From: Protula sp. h YS-2021
Taxonomy: Eukaryota; Annelida; Polychaeta; Sabellida; Serpulidae
Assembly (NCBI GenBank): GCA_949752745.1
Contig: OX457027.1
Location: 56,734,053-56,798,052, forward strand
DNA: 64,000 nt
Reading direction: 5' to 3'
The position numbers and the translations under genes were made by a program. This document shows positions 38,801-50,882 of the stretch, piece after piece (position 1 is the stretch's first letter; each line of letters begins with the position of its first letter). Below the pieces are notes generated by a model. That model did not search any database, had not been told where the DNA came from, and saw only the letters and a program-made list of their open reading frames with translations.

Positions 38801-39257
38801 GGTAAACGGTCAATTGACCCCCTTTTTGCAACCCGGTCGACTGCCCCCTCCCTGCAATTTGACGGGGTCGTCATCTGCCCCCTCCTTTTTTTAGTGAAAA
38901 AAAGTCTTTAAAAAATTAGGCAATTGTGATGTCCCCGTCTACTTAGTCTCTGAAACAACTGATCTTCATTTGATCTATTCACCAATATTTATCTTAGGAG
39001 AGACTGATCTGTAAACTAATCGCAATTCTAATTGCAATTAGTTTCCTATTGGTGAATTGCAATTTACCGAGGTGCAATACATTCAATAAAATAAATATGA
39101 TTTTATTTATTGTGTCTTTGTAAGCCAAGAACCCAAGAAAAAATAGTATATGGAGGGGGCAAGCGACCACCCCTCCACTTTGAAGGGGGGGGGGCAGTCG
39201 ACCGGGTTGCAAAACAGGGGGGGGGGGCAGATGACAGGGGGGCAGTTGACCGGGATT
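38801..39257. mobile_element. Foldback DNA transposon, 457 bp, with 10-bp target duplication
   Basis: Flanked by CTCCACAAAG at 38791-38800 and 39258-39267. The left end reads GGTAAACGGTCAATTGACCC; the right end, reversed, AATCCCGGTCAACTGCCCCC. The arms contain repeated words such as CAACCCGGTCGACTGCCCCC and GTCATCTGCCCCC. The core is AT-rich with no coding capacity. Confidence 0.75.
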
Positions 39258-39267
39258 CTCCACAAAG

Positions 39268-42200
39268 ACATGCAGTTGTTGATAATTATAATGTTGTTTA
39301 GTCTTTTAACAAGAAGACAAATTCTCTGTTTCACAGCGTTACGACATTTTGATCCAGTGGATCCAGGACTAGATTATGGTCAGCATTGAAAATTACTGCT
39401 AAGATACAAACCGGGATCGTGTTAATGAATACCTGACCGGTAACTTGCCTTATCAGTTTGAGTCATGGAAACAACAAGGATGCAATTTCTTTGCAAATCA
39501 TTCATTGCTGAGATGAAGTGCTTCTGAACCCTTATCTTCATCATTCAAAAAATACAGACAGTCCCAACTTTATAACATAATTTGAAACGGCCCTTCACAA
39601 CACATAACATGTTTACTGGAAATACATCACCGTTTTTTTTTATTTATAATTTAAATGCAATTTCAGATTTCAAATCATGAATAAAAACAACAAAAAAATG
39701 TTCTAATAGCTTTACAGGAATTAGCCATCTGGTTAGAGCATATGTTTTTTTTCAGGAACTGGTGTCTTATTAGAATTTGACGGAATTCATCATTATCACA
39801 CGTGTGCTGAGGACATGAAACTTGAAGCCGCACTGAACGCCAATTATGGTACTGTCGACAGAGAGAAATATGCACGTCCAATTAAACCATTAAGATGCTC
39901 TTGAGGTTCAGATGCGGAGACAAATAAATAGCCATAAATGTTGACAGCTTTATTCAGTCGGCGCAACAAGAAGTCCCACAATACAACTATGAGATATAGT
40001 CAAGTTATTTTATCTCTCTACGAGGGTGTCTATGAGTGCTTCCCTGTTTCGAGTTATCGCGAGTTATTCTGGTCTCACTAAATCGTTAAGAAATTGAGAT
40101 GTGGCCAAAAACGTGTCACGAGTAGTTTCTGATTTCACCGTAGGTTTTATTAAATACGTTTAATGTAACTTTTTTTAAAAGGTTTGCCACTTTAGACAAG
40201 GGTTGCTTTGGATTACAAGAGCCGTAAATAATAAAGTGCTGAGTCATGTTATCTGCATGCAGATGTATGCCCATCCCAAAAACCCACAGGCCCAAGTAAC
40301 TCGAAACCAGGAAGCTGTTGTTTCACTCTAGAATGTAGATATCGTCGATAAGTCCAACATCCACCAGCCCGGCGATGTGTAGAAGCCAGAAAAAAATTAA
40401 CAATATTAACATCTGTGCAATATTAATAGAAAGCTTCATCACTTGGACACAAGTGTGTGGAAATGGGTCAGAAACCGATGGGTCATCAGACGCCATTTTG
40501 AGCGTCAACCTGAAGGTATTATCTACATCCTAAGCAAGCACAAAATTGGTTGCAAGCCATGGATGCAAGATCAATGTCAAAAATCAACGGAGCACGAGTT
40601 GACGAAAGTCAAATCGGTAAACACTTGGCCCAAATTAAATTTAAAAAAAACCCCTAAAATTTCCAATCTTTTTAATTCGGGTTAAAAGGATAATTCACTT
40701 TTCATAACCATGTTTCCTGCTAAAAACTGACCTGCATATAAGCGTGCATTTAACATGACTGGTGCAGAGCCCCCACCCCTCCATTCAACCACTCTCGAGC
40801 GTGTGATATTTTTAAAGACTTTTGAAGCTTCTGTTTTACATTTTGACCGTTATACCTTGAAATTCGATGAGCAGCATCCAAAAACTACATCGAAACTTTA
40901 TGACAATATTTTATATATAATGGTGTGTTAAAATGATGCACACAGAAATGCACGCTATTAAATTTAAAGTCTAATAATTTTTAATCGTGCTCAGCTGCAC
41001 ACAAGTTCAACTGATCTCGAGCTATATTGCATGCACACACATGTGCTTATTTTTAGCAATGTTTACAGCAGGCCTCAGCTGTGAGGTGATAGCAAACTAT
41101 GCACAGCGAGTATCAGCCTTTTCCTCAGTGCAGAAGCAAGGAAAAATTACCGTCTTTGCGTATTGATTTGACCTTGAAAACAACCTTAACAATAAAAAAA
41201 ATATTGATGGAACTAGTTTAGGTCAAGCTCTATATACTGCGAAAGTTTGGCGTCAATCGGACCAGTAGTTTCCGACGAGTTGTGATAACAAAATAACGGC
41301 CGACTGTAAAGAAAAAAGCGATGAAAATCTCAAGGGGTACCCTAAAACCAAAGCATATAACTCTTTGCAAGACTTCATCTTGCCAAGTACTAATAAATGC
41401 AACACTAGTGACAAAAAACTGTGTCTGGGCACGTGGTAGCAACAACACCAGTGTCAAAGTCAGCACAAGCTTCACAAGAGGACACGTTTTCTCTGCAAAA
41501 TCAAAGCTTTCCTATATTTCAGCTCTTTAGGAAAACTTCAAGCATGGCAAGTTATTACAAAATAGATATTTGCAAGAAAACAATGTAAACCTTACATATC
41601 AACTTTACAGTGATATTTTGGGCTCTCGTCAGATAGCACCAGGCCATCTTTAAACAGGAATGCCAGAACCTCAGCAATGCCAGATTCCACCTACAACCGG
41701 CTTAGTTTTGATGGATTACCCGTACGGTGTCGCTGAGAATGATAAACAAAAATTGCTAGAAGAGCCACGTTAAGGGCAGTCCATTTCGGCAGCGCAGAAA
41801 CTAACCCATGTGACTTCGTTGCTACCTCCCCCGCCCCCCCACCCTTCCCTCATAACATTTTCTTTAACTTGTTACTACAAAATGTTTTACCTTGACTCCG
41901 GACTGCGAGAACTTGCGTACAATTTAAGGGCTCTCTTCTCGCCCACTGAATTTTGTCCACACTGGATCACACGCTGTAATCGTTGTAATTCACCTGACTG
42001 ATATATGTTGTTTTCCACGACATCTTTTGAATAGCTGGGGGTGGCAAAGTGATTTTGTATTCAATTGATATTGACCGCGCTAAAGTACCAATCTCATCTT
42101 TAGCCAGTATAATAGAAACATCACGCCGCGTAACAATTGTATATCGAAATGAACTGGGGAGGCAGGGTTGGTGATTGAAAAGGGTTTCACCAACACACAG

Positions 42201-43490
42201 TTGGATTAGTATATGACACCTTTTGTTGATGACAATTATTGGGTTCAATATGGTTAGACTTCCTAAATGCATTTGATCAAGTGTGCTTGGAAAGCATCTT
42301 AACCAGTGCCACATTTCCCCCCTATGGAAATGAAATAACTACATTGCACTTTCATGGCTAGCCAGTTTTAACACTCCACATTAAAAGTTTAGGAATGGAC
42401 TTTTTTGCGAACAATGGAAACATACAAGGAAGGGGATTCCAATACAAAAAAAAACACCATTCAAGCACCGCAAAAAACACCCAGCAATTTCATCAGGGTT
42501 ATGAGTTCTTTCATCCGTGGTCCATTATTTTGATAATATACAATAAGCAGAACCTTTAAGACCACGATGCGGCGGTTCTGGCTGATTAAACCGTCGAATG
42601 CCCTGAAGCGGGAAAAGCACAAAGCCCATAAAGAAATCCAAATATAAATGCATTCATCACGCTCAAAATGTCGCCCTCATATAACATTCCAAATCTTCTT
42701 TTATGGAACATCAAGAGGAATTAGGCAGCATACTTATAAATCCTCTCTTACATTTCTCCCTTGCTACGCTGAAGCATGTCTAAGCAACGTCCCCTATTCA
42801 TTTCTATTTTCACGTTTAGAAGTAATAAATGTTTATTAATAATGAGAAAGCTACTTGTCAGATGTCACAAAATGTGTTGTTTCATGAGAGATGTAGATAT
42901 TTTGATAACAGCCATCCCAACCAACTTATTCTAATCCGAGCATTTCTGCCAGGAAGGGGTGGGTGGAGGGGACGCTTTTCGTGAAATCTCTGTTTACACC
43001 GTTATTTCTGTTACAGGGCATGTTCTCTTTGCAAGATACGTCACGTTTTCTTGAATGGGGAAGATGGTTGTCCTGTTGAAATTCCAAGTTCCGTGTTCAC
43101 AAGAAAAGTTGCTCGAAGCAAAACAAAACATACCAGGCCCTCGCAGTGTTTTCAGTCATCATTGACATTGTTGAAAGGCTTTTGTAGGCCCCTCCGCCCC
43201 CACCCCTGCACGGCAGAGCTTTCGTCGACTCAGGTATATATTATATAACTTCATCTGATATTATGCCATCAAGTTTACATGGAACAAACTGGCATCGCCA
43301 TGATGAATTTCATAGGAGAATCTTGCGTGACAAAGCGTCAAGCCATGTCATATCTCAGGCAATATGTTATACGACGACACGTCTCGTGACCGAAGTCCAG
43401 TTACTTACCATTTGTACTTGGCTCTGGATTTGAAATGTCAAGGGAGGCTTTTAGTATATTTAGGAATAAAATTTGAAGTGTTGGCGCCGA
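39268..43490. other. RREB1 intron 1 segment without recognised genes
   Basis: No exon, RNA gene or clear transposon seen. C-rich spots at about 41829-41842 and 43190-43207. Confidence 0.4.
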
Positions 43491-43494
43491 ATGT

Positions 43495-43601
43495 ATCTTA
43501 GATGCGTTGTCTCTGGACACAACGCCGATGGACAAACTATTGCTGTTGCCGGACGCATCGTCACCGGACGTATTGTCGAAGGACATGTTGTTCAGATACA
43601 T
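43495..43601 (-). mobile_element. Probable word-repeat arm
   Basis: On the - strand it starts near TGTATCTGAACAACATGTCC and continues as degenerate words around GTCCGG (GTCCGGTGACGATGC, GTCCGGCAACAGCAA). This resembles the arms of the foldback elements, though more diverged. It lies inside an open frame that ends at a good donor at 43409 (see rejected items). Confidence 0.35.
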
Positions 43602-44259
43602 AATATGTCAATGTTGACGCTATCTGATAATTCAAGATGATGTCCTAAAGTTAAACACGCACTCCCACGATCATTCAACGCAAAAATTTCATGTGTAGTC
43701 AATTGTGTCTTGGTTCTGAGCCGAAATGTTCTAATTATTCTGTTAATTAAACCTTTTAAATATCTTCATGATTTACGTTCCAGTTATTGATATCGATAAC
43801 TGATTGATCTTATCAGTAATGATTTATCTTGGAGTGTTTGTTTAGTTAAACATTTTACTGAAAAGAAATGTTACACAATTCACAAAAAATATTGTCTTTG
43901 GAGTCGTTTATCAACTCGGACTTCTTGAAATAGTTAAAATAAACTTGAATTTGTTTTCTATGTTCATTCATTGATGATGGGGATCTGAGAAACCCCACTT
44001 ATGGAAAAATAACAGTTCCACCTTCTCTACTTTTATGCCCCTTCCCCAACACAAACCAACCACAATGCCAACCTCCAACTCCAGCTTCTCAAACACAGAT
44101 TTTCCAACACCACATGAATTGTGCCAACTGCACGCATGGCATGAATCGGAAACAACGCGCTACTCCAACAATGCGACCTTGTCCATCTTTGATACTTTGA
44201 CTTTCCTGTGACAAGAGCCTATATTGACAAATGTAGAATAAAGAATTAATTTTACTTAC

Positions 44260-44299
44260 CTTTAATGGATTTAGGATTGAGTTGTTTTCTTCTCGACAT
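44260..44299 (-). CDS. RREB1: Proposed RREB1 start exon (residues 1-13, NuRD-recruiting motif)
   Basis: ATG at 44299 opens MSRRKQLNPKSIK and the exon ends AAAG|gtaagt, leaving one base. Exon 2 at 16481 needs exactly one base. MSRRKQ..P at the extreme N-terminus is the RBBP4-binding, NuRD-recruiting motif of FOG, SALL and BCL11 zinc-finger repressors. A 13-codon match to this motif, with initiator and strong donor, is unlikely by chance. I do not recall this motif in human RREB1, so assignment to this gene is an inference from phase, strand and position. It could belong to an alternative transcript. Confidence 0.55.
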
Positions 44300-46512
44300 C
44301 TTGGAAGTTTTTTTTCCAGCAATTCGTGTTAATAAATGTTCACGCCGTCCTGTAACGCATCAGATATTTTGATAGAAGTGCTCATAAACTTCCTGGATAA
44401 ACGCGTCTTGGGGATTCAGTGACACAGCCAAACTTCTCACGAGTTTGGAAGTTTTTTACGCCTGCGCATAAATCCCCATCTTTCAATACAATAGGTAGTT
44501 TGTGCTATTAACCAATCATGAGTAGGGGAATCAAGTTATACCTAACTTATAGATCAATAGATTCTGCTATTTTATACAGAATCAACAATGAATACTGACT
44601 GCTGCATGTGCCAACACATTTTCCAAATCGCTGGATTACTTCAGAAAATGTATACGAAGAGATTGTTTGGCGTGGGGCTACTGAGGCATTCATCAGAATG
44701 ACATTCATATTTGCATTGATAATATTACACGAACTTTAGATCTAAGCAAAATTTCCAAGTTAAAAAGTTGCTATAATTGTTCCTGATTCATTTCTATACA
44801 TCTCTGAAGCACCTTCAGTCTATTAAATTTTTATTGTCCATTTATTGCAGATTACACTTCAAGTTTCAAAGTTTTCAAAGACGTGAAACTTATTACAGTT
44901 TTCCATAGTTTTCCCCCTTTCTCTTCCGCATCTTGTGCTTGAAGTGAAGTTTGAAACTCAAGAAATAAGCTAAGTTTTTTTCCTCAAGAGTTGAATAGAG
45001 AAGTCTGTAAGTTGTTTATTTACCTTTGCTAGGAATGCCAAAAAATGCATTTGGTCAAACCAGCTGCACCCGCTTTGTGCGTTTCGTTTTTGGGGGGTTA
45101 TTTTGTGTTTCAGAGACATGCGCACACGGAGACAGTCAGTATGGCTGCAATTTCGAACAGAATGGAAGTATATTTTAATCAATTTACGATATCACAAGCA
45201 GTTAAGTCGGAATTAAGAGAAAGATGGAGACAACGGAGATGTTCTCTATCAGGAAGGCGCCGATAAAACGCGCCGTTTTGAGCAAATGCCAAAAACTTTA
45301 ACAATAATCACAGATAGTTTCGTTAGGACAGCGTATCAATTCTCTGGAAAATCTCCCAAGCCTGATAGGAAGATATCCCAGGCTATTTTCTCTTCCCCGT
45401 GGAATCTGTGCCCCTTTCCCAACCAATATTTTTCTCCTTTTTTTCGCACCTCTGTTTTTTTTTGTTTTTGTTTTTTGTTGTTTTTTTTTTTTTTGCAGTC
45501 TAGGAGGAAGAGTGCTCTCCATTGCGAAGTGATAGTTTTCGTTATAACATTAATTTTCAGAAACGGGAGACAGTCTAGAATATATTTCCTCCTTATAGTT
45601 TTTCTCCCACATCGCAGCATATTTACGGTTTTAAAAATCGTAGAAATATTATATAAAACAGATCGCTTGTTCCAATGGACGCGATATTAATCACGCCTAA
45701 AAATTTAACCAAAAAGAAGTAAAGGCAAACTAAAGATAGTTTTTGCTAACCGATTTAATTAGGAATTCATAGTTTACTTTATGAAAATTAATTTAAATTT
45801 ACAAAAGGGAGAGAACTGATTTTTTTAGGACAGTTCAGGGGCGACAAAGCAACCGAACTAATGTACTGTGAAAAATGAGCATACAATTATGCTCAGTGAA
45901 ATTCCGATGTTCTGATACACTGATGTCCAAGAATATCTCCACGTCATGATAACGTCACAACTAGAAGATGGCATCCCCAGAAAATACTTCCTCTTCCTCC
46001 ATAAGAACAATATCTTAAAATAAAAAAAAATTAATGTTATTAAATGTAATAAAACGAGTAGCTTTCAAAACCAAACCTTACTCTACACTATATTTTTTAA
46101 TCAGAAAGACATTTATTAACATCATTAAATGCAGTCAGTTCTTTTGAAGCTCATTTCTGTAAATGTGAGCCAACATGAAATGCAGAATGCGACATGTATA
46201 AGGACAAGTTTTTTGGTTTTGTTTTTTTTTTGTTTTTTTTTTTTATTTCGGTGACCACCGCAGTCGAGTGCAAAAAAATTAGTTTGCTCGCTTAATTTCA
46301 TATGGTGTTTTATGTGACTAGTCACGCAGAGAAAAAATGTAATTGCACATTGTTCATTTCATGAATTTTCAAGTCAAATATTTTCAATTTTTAAGAGGAG
46401 GTAAATTATCATGGGATATTTTCACCCCCATGATTCAAGTTCACATGAGTTCTACCACCTACCCCCCCCCTTCCCACCGCCAAAACAATGATAAATCAAA
46501 CAAAAAAATCAC
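44300..46512. promoter_or_regulatory. Candidate RREB1 promoter region and upstream DNA
   Basis: If 44299 is the RREB1 start codon, the promoter and 5' UTR lie here. A short CpG-containing patch with GGCGCC and CGCGCC is at about 45254-45280. T-rich tracts occur at 45455-45495 and 46205-46240. No TATA box could be assigned with confidence. Confidence 0.3.
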
Positions 46513-46620
46513 GGATGCGAGATGTCCACTTTTTCATTTGGATGCGAGATGTCCAGATGCGAGATGTCCAGATGCGAGTTGTCAGATGCGAGATGTCCAG
46601 ATGCGAGATGTCTGGATACC
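46513..46620 (-). mobile_element. Single word-repeat arm
   Basis: About six copies of the 15-bp word GATGCGAGATGTCCA, ending at 46620 in GTCTGGATACC. The element at 46712-47480 ends with the same GTCTGGATACC while having a different word set. No partner arm is seen. Confidence 0.55.
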
Positions 46621-46624
46621 AGAT

Positions 46625-47850
46625 TGACGATGTCTTGGTTTCGATTTGATCGACCAAAATTGTCGAAAATATGGCCCTCTGAACTTGGATTATTTTTCAT
46701 CTCTTCCCAGTGAATCTGAGACAGAAGGGCCCTGGACAAAAGGGCCTTGGACATAAGGGCCTTTCCCAAAACGGCCTTTTCCAAAAGGGCCTTTCCCAAA
46801 ACGGCCCTAAATGAACAGTTGGACAAAAGGGCCTTTTTTGATATGGTTCTCAAAATTATTTTTATTTTTGTAATTAAATAGCAACTCCAAAAACAAAGTT
46901 TATTGATTTTATTGCCTGATTCATGAAGACCAATTTTGGCTGTCCTTTATTACTTTGTTTATATCCATTGCTGTTGGTCACAGTTGAAATAAAAACCTCA
47001 AATTCAGAACTCATATATCGGCAAGACACTGACACGCCAACATCATCCGGCTTAGCGCGTGTGTTTAAACAGTGCAGAGGAACGAAACACAGGACAGGGA
47101 TTATCTTTTGTGGCACAGTGACTCCGAAATCTGGCATCTAAAGACAGTGATGGGAAGTAATTGAAAGAGTCTTTACAATGAGTAAAACATCAAGGCAGTG
47201 ATTGGTACAAACAGGGATTATCCTGTGGCACAGTGCTTCGGAAATCTCAAGAGAGTGATGGGGAGCAATTGAAACAAAACATCGAGGCAGTTATCTTTAA
47301 AAACACAATGAAGTTTGCTTTTTTTACTTGTTATTTATTACATATTTGATTAAATAATTAAAACTCAAAATCCTAGAAAAAATCTCAAGGCCCTTTTGTC
47401 CAACTTTTCATTTAGGGCCGTTTTGGGAAAGGCCCTTGTGTCCAAGGCCCTTTTGTCCAAGGCCCTTCTGTCTGGATACCCTTCCCAGTCCATGTAGAGG
47501 GTTAAACCCCGGTTTCATCCGGGCCGCGTTGTCAATTTTCCTTTATTCGATTGCTTTGAAACTTCATACAGTGAAGGAATATATTTTTACAGATTTGCAA
47601 CATCTTAATTTCAGTTTGATGGACCAAAAATTGCCGGAATAATGGCCCTCTGAACTTAGGTTATTTTTCACTTCTCAGTCCGTATTTTGTCCGGGCCACT
47701 TGTTAATTTCCCTTGATCGCACAGCTTTGAAACTGCTACACAGTGAAAGAATATATATTATAGATTTATATTGAATATATATTGAATATATTTCAGGTTG
47801 ATCGACCAACAGTTGCCGGAATTGGCCCTCTGAACAAAGTTAATTTATTT
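46625..47850. repeat. ~180-190-bp tandem repeat, three copies, one split by a transposon
   Basis: Shared words TTGATCGACCAAAATTG, ATGGCCCTCTGAACTT and GGTTATTTTTCA recur at about 46640-46700, 47616-47670 and 47795-47850, joined by TTTGAAACT..TACA.CAGTGAA. Spacing of the later copies is 180 bp. Removing the 46712-47480 insertion and one target duplication gives 192 bp for the first interval. Confidence 0.75.
46712..47480. mobile_element. Foldback DNA transposon, 769 bp, with 9-bp target duplication
   Basis: Flanked by CTTCCCAGT at 46703-46711 and 47481-47489. Arms (about 46712-46832 and 47387-47480) read GACAGAAGGGCC, then words of the type TTGGACAAAAGGGCC and TTTCCCAAAACGGCC, ending with CTAAATGAA.AGTTGGACA. 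The left arm has two extra words. The core is AT-rich with no transposase. Confidence 0.85.
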
Positions 47851-48116
47851 TGGTTTTTAACAGTCTGAATGGGTTTATTGATCGAGACAGATGAAAGTTA
47901 TCTCTTTATATTGCTAAAGTTCTACTGAATTAATTAAGTTCGAACACAGTAAGTGCTCGGTGGGGGAAATGCGATCCGCGATTGTCTCGTTTTCGTTTAA
48001 AACGGTTGCGGGCGTACGCTTTATGGCAAATATCACTGGCCAAGTAAAAGAACACAATTTTCCTTGGCTTGTAATTAGTTGAAACAAGTAGTACCTGCCG
48101 CAACACAAAGAATAAC
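47851..48116. other. Unassigned DNA before the DIRS-like relic
   Basis: No gene or element identified. Confidence 0.3.
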
Positions 48117-48366
48117 CGTGTCACAGACGAATAGGTGGACGTATCGACGCGTAAAATACTTCTTGCACATCTACAATTGTTGGGGATCACTTTAGCATGG
48201 GCATAGCAGCTGTTATCGCTCCCGTGTTTGAGATACAAATTACACAAAATAATCTACCTCAAATAGAAATGTGCAGAATATTACTCAAGTTGGATGGCCT
48301 GTCACAGACGAACCGGTGGACGTATCGACACGCAACATACTTTTTTGCACATTTACAAATGGTGGG
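48117..48366. repeat. Direct repeat pair, ~68 bp, 182 bp apart
   Basis: GTCACAGACGAATAGGTGGA... (48117-48185) recurs as GTCACAGACGAACCGGTGGA... (48299-48366) with scattered differences. It sits just upstream of the DIRS-like coding relic and may belong to it. Confidence 0.65.
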
Positions 48367-48557
48367 CGACATCTCAACATCGTGTCCTTCAAGCAGCAGT
48401 AAGCGAAATGAAAGTCAACGAGGGCAGCGATCGAAGCCGTGCATCGTAGCAAGCTTGCTTTCGCGGTGCGTGTGTCTGTGGGGTGGGGGGGGGGGCAACT
48501 GCAAAATCCGACAAGCCAAGGCGCGTTGCCGCAAGAGACACCACAGGCAGAGAGATC

Positions 48558-48752
48558 ATGTCGGATTTGCAGGTTACAAATGCTGCAACCAGACCTGCTG
48601 CAGATTCGCCCATATTTGCAGCACTTGATCGGAGAAGCACCCAGAGTATCTCCACTGCAAATAGCACCGCGCCGCCTCTAGCCGCCTACTCAACCAAAAT
48701 TCGAAACTGGGAGCAACTTTTAGAAGACGGCAGGGACAAAGATTTAATTTAA
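48558..48752 (+). pseudogene. Possible N-terminal fragment of the DIRS-like polyprotein
   Basis: Open frame from ATG at 48558 (MSDLQVTNAATRPAADSP...) to TAA at 48750. The end YSTKIRNWEQLLEDGRDKDL resembles the segment that precedes the reverse transcriptase in DIRS-like elements of invertebrates. It is on the same strand as the RT relic at 50216 and 59343. The expected continuation is missing; repeat-rich DNA follows. Confidence 0.35.
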
Positions 48753-48939
48753 GGCGGATTTTCAAGCTGTTTTAACATTGTAAACGTACATACGGACCAA
48801 ATTCCACCCTGTGAGACAGCTGGTAGCCGCGCTGCGAAGAGCAAATTTGGAGATAAAACTAGACCGATTTCGCTACCGAGTAGCGAAAATTACACTTGTT
48901 GGGCCACAAAAAAGATACGATTCTGAACTCTTACTTATA

Positions 48940-49290
48940 CTTCAGAATTGACCGAGAACGAGGAGGTGAAGGTCACCAATGTACCTCTTTCCCCTACATC
49001 TTCTCTTTTAGGCCAAAACGGTCGAAAATAAGCGTAAAATCGCACTACCTCTAACCGTTTGTTGGAACTTCCGGTTTTCGACATTGACCATTACCGAAGT
49101 GGTCAAGGTAATCGAGGTACCTCTTATCTATCGTCTTTTAGGCCGAAAGAGTAAAAAATAAGCGCAAAATCGCTCAATCTCTAACCGTTTTCGAGATAAT
49201 GGCCCACTTTCGGTTTTTGACATTGACCATGACCGAGGTGGTCAAGGTCACCGCGGTATCTCTAACCGCTTTCGAAATAATGATCAATCG
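48940..49290. repeat. ~140-bp tandem repeat, about 2.5 copies
   Basis: Units share GTCAAGGT.A.CGAGGTACCTCT, TTTTAGGCC.AAA and AATAAGCG.AAAATCGC followed by CTCTAACCG. Anchors occur at about 48966, 49110 and 49239. Confidence 0.7.
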
Positions 49291-49544
49291 TTCTCTAAGG
49301 TCATGGTTAAAAATGCGAATTTTACGACGTCTAATCAGTAATCACCCTCTATCAGTGAGCTAAATTTCATCGCTCTTTAGCAATTGAGAAAAACTGAAAC
49401 GCTGCAGCCAACTTCAACTTGCACACGCATGCTGTGATGGCTCTCATGGTAGACACTTGGGCGATCAGTACGCCTAGATTGATATCGTGAAAAGTTCCCT
49501 TAACTGCGAAATCAAAGCGTTTGCTTGCTTACAATGGGCGTCAA

Positions 49545-49850
49545 TGGTAAAATTTCAATGTCCATTTTTACATATTAAATATTAAGAATTTCTATAAAAA
49601 AAATTGAGCTGGAGAACTACACATCCTATGTCTCTGCCAAATTTGGATGCCCTAGCCCTAGAAGTCTCAGAGGAGTTCGTGTGACCAAGTTTTCAAATTT
49701 TAAATTTCAATGTCCATTTTCGCCTATAAAATGTTAATGAATTTCTAAAAAAATTGAGTTGGACCAACTACCAATGCTATACTATGTCTCTGCCAAATTT
49801 GGTCTTAGCCCTAGCCGTCTCAGAGGAGTTCGCCTGACAAGGTTTTGGCG
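49545..49850. repeat. ~170-bp direct repeat, two copies
   Basis: Both copies contain TTTCAATGTCCATTTT, an AATTGAG.TGGA segment, CTATGTCTCTGCCAAATTTG and GTCTCAGAGGAGTTCG. Confidence 0.75.
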
Positions 49851-49924
49851 GAAAAAGGAAACATACGAAAACTTTTCCGAATCGTACGAAAGCAATAAAA
49901 TAGGGGATTGAAAAAATTCCTAAG

Positions 49925-50215
49925 TGTAACTAGAGCAGTGTGCAAGCCCACATATTCCCCACAGGCCCCCATCAGTTAAACACGGCCATGAATAGTTGAA
50001 ATTTTCCAAGTCAAGCTGGTCCATTTTCCTTGGACGAACCTGGCCCATTTACAATACCGATCTGTGTTTGTTACCATAGAAGCTACATACCAAGTTTCAT
50101 TAAAATCCTTGCAGGAGTTTTAAGTTATCGTGTTAACAAGTTCTTGATGACAGACCGACCGACAGACCGACAGATACACGCGGTCGATCGCATATATCCC
50201 CCCCGTGGGGAATAA
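49925..50215. mobile_element. Possible miniature element with ATTCCCCAC inverted ends
   Basis: Starts near CCCACATATTCCCCACAGG and ends near CATATATCCCCCCCGTGGGG, whose reverse strand begins with the same TTCCCCAC word. Inside are a TTTCATTAAAATCCTTGCAG segment and a GACCGACAGACC repeat, a combination common in dispersed repeats of marine invertebrates. The right edge abuts the DIRS-like RT fragment. Confidence 0.4.
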
Positions 50216-50322
50216 ATGAAGGAAGAAATAAGGAAGGAACTGCAGCTAGACCCCTACAGAATTGTGCAGCAGAAAGCAATCATTGTATCTCAGATCTTTA
50301 CGGTTCCGAAGGACAAGAACGG
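50216..50322 (+). pseudogene. DIRS-like retrotransposon reverse transcriptase, 5' fragment
   Basis: Open frame MKEEIRKELQ...IVSQIFTVPKDKNG. This fits the start of a DIRS/Ngaro-type RT, where a V(S/P)..F.VPKK.(G) segment precedes the first RT block. It is cut at 50322 by the Bel/Pao insertion and resumes at 59343 with the duplicated AACGG. Confidence 0.6.
50318..50322. other. Target site duplication (left copy) of the Bel/Pao element
   Basis: AACGG, repeated at 59343-59347 immediately outside the other LTR. Five bases is usual for Bel/Pao. Confidence 0.9.
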
Positions 50323-50882
50323 TGTTGGGGTCGGCAGGGCTGGAGTGTACAACTGATGAAAAGAGGCATAAATCGAGGTAAATCCGTTTTATTCGCTGTT
50401 TTCGGTTTCGACAAATTTCACATCTGTAGTACTGTTACCTTCAGTGATTCGCCTGATTACACCGTGAAAAACTGAAAAATATACGAAACGATCGATGTGC
50501 AACTATGCTTAAACGTATGTCCCCTTACTGGAAACATATTTTCGACACTTATGATTACAGCGTTTTACTTAAAATTAAACACAATCTTCCGACATCTTTG
50601 AGTGACTTGACTTCGCAAACTTCAAAGTTTAGTTTTGTATGAACCAACAAGGGAACTGTTACAAATTATAACCCATTATGATCTATGGATGTTACTTCAC
50701 AATAAGAAATATAATACTCACCTCTTTGCCCCATATTTATCCTAATTTCAATCAAAGTTTAACAAATTTTCACATTTCGTCTTTCTTTTCAAACAATATG
50801 GCGTCGACTACAATCCTGGGCTCTGATTGGTCGAGACCGATCACATGACAAAAAACCCGCGAATGCATCTGGATTAGTAACA
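50323..50882 (-). repeat. 3' LTR of the Bel/Pao element
   Basis: 560 bp, TGTTGGGGTCGG at the left edge and GGATTAGTAACA at the right. No difference from 58783-59342 (offset 8460) was seen on line-by-line comparison. Confidence 0.95.

Noticed and set aside
43409..43601. Open frame with good donor (AAATG|gtaagt) that could be an alternative RREB1 first exon, MYLNNMSFDNTSG...
   Set aside because: Its phase would fit exon 2, but much of it looks like a degenerate transposon word array (GTCCGG-type words). It has an in-frame stop just upstream and matches no protein I know. An exonised alternative start remains possible.
45141..45266. 41-codon + strand frame MAAISNRMEVYF...LSGRRR upstream of RREB1
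   Set aside because: Short, no recognised family and no splice or promoter context; left unannotated.
45286..45690. 134-codon + strand frame
   Set aside because: Contains a poly-F run from a T tract, with mirrored open frames on the other strand; chance ORF.
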